Part shown: positions 14,332-19,185 of the stretch, in pieces
How positions within the stretch are numbered: position 1 is the stretch's first letter
Layout of the letters: the number at the start of each line of letters is the position of its first letter
NCBI GenBank assembly: GCA_937874445.1
Contig: CALNAL010000233.1
Location: 1-19,185, forward strand
Length of the DNA stretch: 19,185 nt
Source of the DNA: an uncultured Acetobacteraceae bacterium
GTDB lineage: Bacteria; Pseudomonadota; Alphaproteobacteria; Acetobacterales; Acetobacteraceae
Direction of reading: 5' to 3'
The notes under the pieces: generated by a model
The model's database searches: none
Seen by the model: the letters and a program-made list of their open reading frames with translations, nothing else
Told to the model about the DNA's origin: nothing
Program-made: the position numbers and the translations under genes

Positions 14332-15351
14332 ATGTCCTCCATCATCTGCGTGCCGATGGGCGATCCCGCCGGGGTCGGGCCTGAAATCGTCGCCGCCACC
14401 ATCGGCGATCCGGTCGTGGCCGGGGAGAGCATCGTCGTGGTCGGCGGCGAGGGAACCCTGCGACACGCTGCGGAAATCATGAAAGTGGCGCCCGAGATTC
14501 GCCGCCTCGATCCGCGCGGGAGCATCCGCGCCCAGGCGCGCCCGGGCCTGCTCAATCTCGTTGCGGTCGATGAGTCCGCAATCTCCGGCTTCACCTTTGG
14601 AAAGGTGCAGGCGGCGTGCGGACGCATCGCCTACGACTGCATCGCGAAGGCCGTGGCGCTGGCCATGGCCGGGGAGGTCGACGCGGTGGCCACCACGCCG
14701 ATCAACAAGGAGGCGCTCAAAGCCGCGCAGGTTCCCTTCATCGGCCACACCGAGATCTTCGCCTCGCTCACGAAAACCGCCGACCCGCTGACGATGTTCC
14801 AGGTTCATGACCTGCGCGTATTCTTCCTCACGCGGCATCTCTCGCTGATCGATGCCTGCCGCAAGGTGACGAAGGCGCGCCTGGTGGACTACATCCGCCG
14901 CAGCACCCTCGCGCTGCGCCAGCTCGGCATCGACAATGCCAGTCTTGCCGTGGCCGGGCTCAATCCGCACTGCGGCGAGCATGGCCTGTTCGGCGACGAG
15001 GAGGGGCGCGAGATCGTCCCGGCCGTGGCCGAGGCGCAGGCCGCGGGCTTCAACGTGGTGGGGCCGAAGCCGGCGGATTCGGTGTTCCACTTCGCCGCCG
15101 AGGGCGCCTGGGACGCGGTGCTCTCGCTCTATCACGACCAGGGACACATCGCGACCAAGATGGTGGATTTCCACCGCACGATCTCGCTCACGCTCGGCAT
15201 GCCGATCCTGCGGACATCGGTCGATCACGGCACCGCCTTCGACATTGCCGGTACCGGCCGGGTCAATCCGGTGAGCATGGTCGAGGCGGTGCGCCTGGCG
15301 GCGCTCTATGCCGGAAACTTCAGGAGGAATGCCGACCGCGCCGGCGATTGA
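14332..15351 (+). CDS. pdxA2: PdxA2-type 4-phospho-D-threonate dehydrogenase (decarboxylating)
   Basis: 339 residues, usual for PdxA. MGDPAGVGPEI (9-19), TTPINKEAL (121-129), GHTE (138-141), and the metal-binding His169 (TRHLSL), His213 (NPHCGE) and His268 (YHDQGHI) are all present, as is VDHGTAFDIAGTG near the end, so it should be active. Classical PdxA oxidises 4-phosphohydroxy-L-threonine for vitamin B6. The catabolic PdxA2 branch acts on 4-phospho-D-threonate (or D-erythronate), giving DHAP and CO2 with NAD+. The direct junction with a DUF1537 kinase gene (ATG follows the TGA without gap) supports the catabolic role. The ribosome site CAGGGAG lies within the kinase 3' end, so translation is probably coupled. 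Confidence 0.88.
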   Translation: MSSIICVPMGDPAGVGPEIVAATIGDPVVAGESIVVVGGEGTLRHAAEIMKVAPEIRRLDPRGSIRAQARPGLLNLVAVDESAISGFTFGKVQAACGRIAYDCIAKAVALAMAGEVDAVATTPINKEALKAAQVPFIGHTEIFASLTKTADPLTMFQVHDLRVFFLTRHLSLIDACRKVTKARLVDYIRRSTLALRQLGIDNASLAVAGLNPHCGEHGLFGDEEGREIVPAVAEAQAAGFNVVGPKPADSVFHFAAEGAWDAVLSLYHDQGHIATKMVDFHRTISLTLGMPILRTSVDHGTAFDIAGTGRVNPVSMVEAVRLAALYAGNFRRNADRAGD

Positions 15352-15427
15352 GGCCGCGCGCGCCTCCGGTTCCGGTCGCCGTGCCGGAGCCGGCGGCGCC
15401 GCGGAGCACGAAAACCAAGGGAGAGAC

Positions 15428-15462
15428 GAACCAAAACCGCGACACGCTGCGGGTTTCGGTCG
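15428..15462 (+). other. Imperfect hairpin between pdxA2 and the transporter gene
   Basis: AAACCGC (15434-15440) pairs with GCGGGTTT (15449-15456) with a single bulged G, inside a 141-base gap. The gap ends in an A/G-rich leader carrying the ribosome site. It may tune expression of the transporter relative to the enzymes. Confidence 0.3.
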
Positions 15463-15492
15463 CTTCGAAAAAGAAAAGAAAGGACCGCACGT

Positions 15493-16791
15493 ATGGAACG
15501 AATGATACCGGCCAAGCGATGGGGATACGTCATTCCCATGGCGGTGATCATGTACATCCTCGCCTACGTCGATCGCATCAACGTGGCGATGATCATGCCG
15601 TACATCGATCAGAGCTTCGGCCTGACGGCGAAGGATGCCGGTTTCGCAGCGGGCATCTTCTTCGTCGGCTACATGGTTTTGCAGATTCCCGGCGGACTCC
15701 TGGCGAGTCACTGGGATGCGCGCAAGACGGTTGCCATCCTGATGGTGTTGTGGGGCCTCGTCGCGGTGGCGACCGGGTTCGTGCAGACCGCGACACAGCT
15801 CTATGTGGCACGCTTCGTGCTGGGCATCTTCGAGGGCGGCGTGTGGCCGGCGGTGCTGGTGCTGCTGGCCAACTGGTTCCCGCAGAACGAGCGGGCGCGC
15901 GCCAACGCGCTGTGGATGTCGTGCCTGCCGATCTCGGCGGTGTTCATGGCGCCGCTGACCGGCTGGCTGCTGAACTTCCTGCACTGGCGCACGGTTTTCA
16001 TCATCGAGGGCCTGCCGCCGCTGGTCTGGGTGGTGGTGTGGTGGCTGCTGGTCGCCAACCATCCCTCAGAGGCCAAGTGGATCTCGCCGGAAGAGCGCGA
16101 CTACATCGAGACCGCCATGGCCCGGGAGAATAGCAGCAAGGCGGTCTCGTCCGGCTATCTGGCGGCGCTGACCGATCGCACGGTGATCTGGCTGTTCATT
16201 GCGTATTTCTTCTGGATGGCCGGTTTCTATGGCTTCACGATGTGGGTGCCCGCGGTGGTGAAGAGCTTTGCCGGGGTCGGAGCCTCGGCCGGGATCGTGG
16301 GCGTTCTCAGCGCCATTCCCTTCCTCTTCGCGCTGCTCAGCATGCTCGTCACCTCGGCGTGGTCCGACCGGCTGATGAAGCGGCAGATCTTCGTGGCGGC
16401 ACCGGCGATCATCGGCGCGGCCGGGTTGGTCATCGGCCAGTTCGTGCACACGCCGACGCTGCAGCTGGTGTTCCTCTGCGTCGCGGCAATCGGAGTGTAC
16501 GGACCCTACGGACCGTTCTGGGCCATGCCGAGCGCGATCCTCCGTCCGGAGGTGTCGGGCGCGGCGATGGGGTTGATCAACATGGCCAACCTGGGCGGGT
16601 TCATGGGCCCCTACATCGTCGGCTATGTGCAGACCTCCACGGGCAGCGGCTTTGCCGGCTTCCTGGTGCTGGCGGTGTTCCTGCTGATCGTGGCGGCGAT
16701 CGCCATGTCGCTGGGAGCGGACCGGCGCATCGCGGAAAGCCAGAAGACCAACGCCGCGGCGGGCGGTCATCGCCACGCTCCGGCGGAATGA
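15493..16791 (+). CDS. MFS transporter, ACS family (probable tetronate symporter)
   Basis: 432 residues, about 12 membrane helices. The ACS start motif is AYVDRINVAMIMPYI (24-38). The family's FEGGVWPAVLVLLANWFP segment follows helix 4, and GPFWAMPSAIL comes before helix 11. It resembles tartrate/hydroxy-acid carriers (TtuB-like) more than the transporter at 5473. As the last gene of the DeoR-kinase-PdxA2 unit it most likely imports the four-carbon acid with protons. ATG 15493 has an AAAGGA ribosome site about 8 bases upstream; a second Met is three codons later. The C-terminal tail (about 410-432) is hydrophilic with HRHAPAE. A three-hairpin repeat follows its stop. Confidence 0.9.
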   Translation: MERMIPAKRWGYVIPMAVIMYILAYVDRINVAMIMPYIDQSFGLTAKDAGFAAGIFFVGYMVLQIPGGLLASHWDARKTVAILMVLWGLVAVATGFVQTATQLYVARFVLGIFEGGVWPAVLVLLANWFPQNERARANALWMSCLPISAVFMAPLTGWLLNFLHWRTVFIIEGLPPLVWVVVWWLLVANHPSEAKWISPEERDYIETAMARENSSKAVSSGYLAALTDRTVIWLFIAYFFWMAGFYGFTMWVPAVVKSFAGVGASAGIVGVLSAIPFLFALLSMLVTSAWSDRLMKRQIFVAAPAIIGAAGLVIGQFVHTPTLQLVFLCVAAIGVYGPYGPFWAMPSAILRPEVSGAAMGLINMANLGGFMGPYIVGYVQTSTGSGFAGFLVLAVFLLIVAAIAMSLGADRRIAESQKTNAAAGGHRHAPAE

Positions 16792-16837
16792 TACCGGCGA
16801 GGATGCCTTGTTGAATTTTGTCGCCGGGATGGAAGGG

Positions 16838-16980
16838 TAAGGCTTCTTTTCCCTGAAGGGATAAAGAAGCAAAAAGGACTTTTGTCTGTTTGGCTCCGCG
16901 TCTGACCCGGGCGCGGAGCCCTTAACGGATGAAGCTTTCTTGGTTCTTCTTTCTCGAAAGAAGAACCCCTTGCCTTGCTG
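16838..16980 (+). repeat. Interspersed three-hairpin repeat, copy 2 (best preserved)
   Basis: Hairpin 1 is GCTTCTTTTCCCT against AGGGATAAAGAAGC with one bulged A (16842-16870). The middle stem is a perfect GGCTCCGCG/CGCGGAGCC (16892-16920). Hairpin 3 is a perfect 12-bp stem with TC loop (16942-16967). It is in the same orientation as the copy at 3378 and ends exactly at the stop codon of the minus-strand glycosyltransferase gene, so it also serves as 3' region for two convergent genes. Confidence 0.85.
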
Positions 16981-18099
16981 TCATGCCCGGGGCGTCGGCT
17001 TGCCCGCCGCGAGCACGCCCGCGATATCCGTCAGCAGCGCGCGCGCGGTTTCGCGCCAAGCCGTGCTCGAGGCGTCCGTGGGAGGCGCCGGCGGCAGGGC
17101 GGGATTGCCCTCCACCAGCGTGCGGATCGCCGCGGCGAGGCTGTCGGGATCGGGGTCGGCCAGTCGGGCCAGGGGCTCGCCGGAAAGCTGCTCGGTGATG
17201 CCGCCCACGCGCGTGCCCACCACCCAGCGCCGGGCTGCCAGCGCCGCCGCGGCCACGCCGCTCTGGCTGGCCTCGGTATGCGAGAGCACCAGCGCATCCG
17301 CCCAGGCCATCAGCGCGCCGAGTTCCTCCTCCGGCACCCAGCGGCGCTCCACCGTCACGCCCGGCAGGGCGGCCAGGGTGGCCAGATCGGTGGAATCGGG
17401 GCCGCTGCCCACCACCCGCACCACCAGGTCGGGGCGGGGGCCGAGGCGCTGGAGGGTGGCGGCCAGCAGGTCGAGTCCCTTGTAGGGGAGCAGCCGGCCG
17501 AAGAAGAGCAGCCGCCACGGTCCGCCTTCCGTGCGCGGCGGGGCGGGCGGCGGGCCGAAGCTGAAGGGCGGAAGCCGGCTGGACAGCAGCGGCCGCGGCG
17601 TTCCCGCGCCGGCCAGCCCCTGGGCATGCACCTCGCCGGCGATGTGTTGGCTGAGCACGATCACCCCGGCTGCACGGCGGACCAGCCAGCGCTGGAGCGG
17701 CTGCATCAGCGGCACGGCATCGCCGGGATGGGCCTGGGCGTCGTGCACCACCACGAAATAGGGCACGCCGAGGCGGCGCAGCGCGAGGGCCATCACCGCG
17801 TCGAGGGCGGCGGGCATGGCGCAGATCGCGACCTCGGGCGCGAGCCGGCGCAGCCGGCGGACGAGCGGGGCGATGGCGAAGGGCAGGCCGGGCAGCCGGG
17901 CCAGCAGTCCTCCCAGCCCGGAATAGGTGGGGAAGGGCAGGTCGCAGCAGGGCGGCGCGCTGCCGTGCAGGAGTTCCGACTGGGTCGAGAGGGAAAGGAT
18001 CGCCTGGTGTCCCTCCAGCGTGGCGATGGCCGCGGCCAAGCCGGCGGCAAACAGCGGTCCGGCGCCGCGTCGGCCCCACTGCCAGATCAGAACCTTCAT
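16981..18099 (-). CDS. GT-B fold glycosyltransferase, GT4-like
   Basis: 372 residues with two Rossmann-like halves. The N-terminal half begins MKVLIWQWGRRGAGP, a common GT4 opening with a glycine-rich loop. The C-terminal half has LLFFGRLLPYKGLDLL (197-212, with the donor-phosphate Arg202 and Lys207) and then VLSHTEASQSGVAA (271-284). The GT4 E-x7-E motif keeps the first Glu (276) but has Ala at 284 in place of the second, which could lower activity or alter donor use. The usual role is transfer of a sugar from a nucleotide-sugar to a polysaccharide or lipid acceptor at the inner membrane. The ATG overlaps the stop of the upstream glycosyltransferase gene (ATGA), so the two are translationally coupled. 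Confidence 0.85.
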   Translation of the reverse strand: MKVLIWQWGRRGAGPLFAAGLAAAIATLEGHQAILSLSTQSELLHGSAPPCCDLPFPTYSGLGGLLARLPGLPFAIAPLVRRLRRLAPEVAICAMPAALDAVMALALRRLGVPYFVVVHDAQAHPGDAVPLMQPLQRWLVRRAAGVIVLSQHIAGEVHAQGLAGAGTPRPLLSSRLPPFSFGPPPAPPRTEGGPWRLLFFGRLLPYKGLDLLAATLQRLGPRPDLVVRVVGSGPDSTDLATLAALPGVTVERRWVPEEELGALMAWADALVLSHTEASQSGVAAAALAARRWVVGTRVGGITEQLSGEPLARLADPDPDSLAAAIRTLVEGNPALPPAPPTDASSTAWRETARALLTDIAGVLAAGKPTPRA

Positions 18100-19185
18100 G
18101 AGGAGGCCCCCTGGAGCGCCGGCGCCAGGCCGGCCGCGCGCAGGGCCTCGGCCACCGCCGCCGGTCCCACCGAGGCGCGCACCTTGGCCGCCGCCCGCCG
18201 CCCGAGGGCGGTGCGGGCCGCGGGATCGTCGGCCAGGCGGCGCAGGGCCGCGGCGGCTTCGTCGAGGTCGGGCTCGGCCCACACCGCGCCGGGCGCCTCG
18301 AACACCCCGCGCGGATCGACCGCGGGCACCAGCCGGTAGCCCACCAGGGCCGCCGAGTCGGAATCCATGAAGTCCATGTTGCCCGACCAGCCGGTGGCCA
18401 CCACCGCGCGCTCCAGCAGCATCGCCTCGGCCGGCACCAGCCCGAATCCCTCGGAGCGGTGCAGCGAGAGCACGATGTCGGCGCAGGCCGTCAGGGCGTG
18501 GGCGTCGGCGCGCGAGAGGGTCTCGGCGAGCAGGCGGACGTTGGGCTGGGCCTCGGCGGCGGCGCGCAGGGCGGCGAATTCCTCGGGAAAGTCGCCGGGG
18601 TTGCCCACCTTCAGCACCAGCAGCCGGTCGGCTCGCGCGCCGAAGGCCCGGCGATGCGCCTCCAGCGCGCCTAGCGGATTCTTGCGTACGTTGGAGGAGG
18701 CCAGGCTGAAGGAGGTCAGCACCACCACCGCCTCCCCGGGCAGGCCGAAGTCGGCGCGGGTGCGCGCGGAGGGGAGGGGAGTGGCGACCGGGATCGGCAC
18801 CACGCGCACGGGAATTCCCGCCCCGGGGGGCAGGAAGCCACGCAGCGCCGCGGCGGTGAAGCGCGAGATCGCCCAGATCTCATGCACGAAGGGCAACCCC
18901 ACCCGCCAGGTCGGCGGCACGGCGGGCAGCTCCCAGGCCCACAGGCCGATGACGCGCCGGCCGCGCACCAGGGGGCGGGGCAGGCGCAGCATGGCCCAGG
19001 GCACCTGCGGGGCGTTGACCGCCAGCAGCAGAGGCGCCGCCGGGGGGAGGCGGTCGCTGTCCGGCAGGGGAGAGCCGCCGCGTCCGCCCACGGTGCCGAG
19101 GTCGATCCCCGCCACCGGCAGGCCGAGTCCGGTGATGGTCTGGCGCATCAGCCGCGCCATCTCTCCCAGGCCCGAGGGACGTGTC
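18096..19185 (-). CDS. GT4-family glycosyltransferase, 5' end beyond the window
   Basis: At least 362 residues are visible. The frame stays open to the window edge, and the residues before the first in-window Met read RPSGLGEMARLM, which matches the usual SGLGE-(G/M)-AR start region of this GT4 subgroup, so the true start lies outside. The acceptor half includes LWAWELPAVPPTW and VHEIWAISRFTAAAL. The donor half has LTSFSLASSNVRKNPLGAL and SEGFGLVPAEAMLLERAVV with a complete E-x7-E motif, then WSGNMDFM. It is probably active in surface polysaccharide synthesis, forming an operon with the overlapping downstream glycosyltransferase and probably more genes to the right. Confidence 0.88.
   Translation of the reverse strand, partial: TRPSGLGEMARLMRQTITGLGLPVAGIDLGTVGGRGGSPLPDSDRLPPAAPLLLAVNAPQVPWAMLRLPRPLVRGRRVIGLWAWELPAVPPTWRVGLPFVHEIWAISRFTAAALRGFLPPGAGIPVRVVPIPVATPLPSARTRADFGLPGEAVVVLTSFSLASSNVRKNPLGALEAHRRAFGARADRLLVLKVGNPGDFPEEFAALRAAAEAQPNVRLLAETLSRADAHALTACADIVLSLHRSEGFGLVPAEAMLLERAVVATGWSGNMDFMDSDSAALVGYRLVPAVDPRGVFEAPGAVWAEPDLDEAAAALRRLADDPAARTALGRRAAAKVRASVGPAAVAEALRAAGLAPALQGASS

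Noticed and set aside
12316..16062. Minus-strand open frame of 1248 codons
   Set aside because: It runs antisense to the DeoR, kinase, PdxA2 and transporter genes. Its translation is rich in Arg, His, Gly and Gln with no family similarity; long antisense frames are normal at this GC content.

Overview
The window is GC-rich, with strongly GC-biased third codon positions in every real gene. Together with the gene types and the degenerate hairpin repeats between genes, this fits an alphaproteobacterium, most likely of the Acetobacteraceae (acetic acid bacteria and relatives). That placement is inference, because no rRNA or phylogenetic marker is present. I see no tRNA, CRISPR array, transposase, phage gene or recognisable defence system.

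Left edge (1-3.4 kb, + strand): a stand-alone, degenerate EAL-domain protein; a small DUF3253 protein; and, overlapping it, a BacA/SbmA/YddA-type ABC exporter with fused permease and ATPase. Centre (3.6-16.8 kb): a contiguous block devoted to uptake and breakdown of sugar acids. It holds a DUF1445 (YcsI/D-glutamate cyclase-like) protein; an IclR regulator; a minus-strand operon of YagE/YjhH-type 2-keto-3-deoxy-acid aldolase, GarD/UxaA-type dehydratase and ACS-family transporter; a second minus-strand pair of IclR regulator and a second YagE/YjhH-type aldolase; and a plus-strand module of DeoR regulator, four-carbon acid sugar kinase (DUF1537), PdxA2-type dehydrogenase and a second ACS-family transporter. 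Right edge (17-19.2 kb, minus strand): two overlapping GT4-type glycosyltransferases, the upstream one running off the window.

Proposed logic: sugar acids enter through the two anion symporters. In one branch the GarD/UxaA enzyme dehydrates an aldarate or aldonate to a 2-keto-3-deoxy acid, which the aldolases split to pyruvate plus an aldehyde without phosphorylation. In the other branch the kinase and PdxA2 convert a tetronate (D-threonate best fits the gene set) to dihydroxyacetone phosphate and CO2. Each branch carries its own regulator and its own recognisable palindromic sites: a 35-bp nested palindrome before the aldolase-dehydratase operon, tandem TYCCA-N5-TGGGA-like sites before the second IclR gene, and CGAA-rich palindromes around the DeoR gene.

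The non-coding sequence is unusually informative. A roughly 110-145 bp element that can fold into three hairpins occurs four times, two copies in each orientation. The two best-preserved copies lie in the same orientation exactly at the two ends of the sugar-acid block, one after the ABC exporter and one before the glycosyltransferases.
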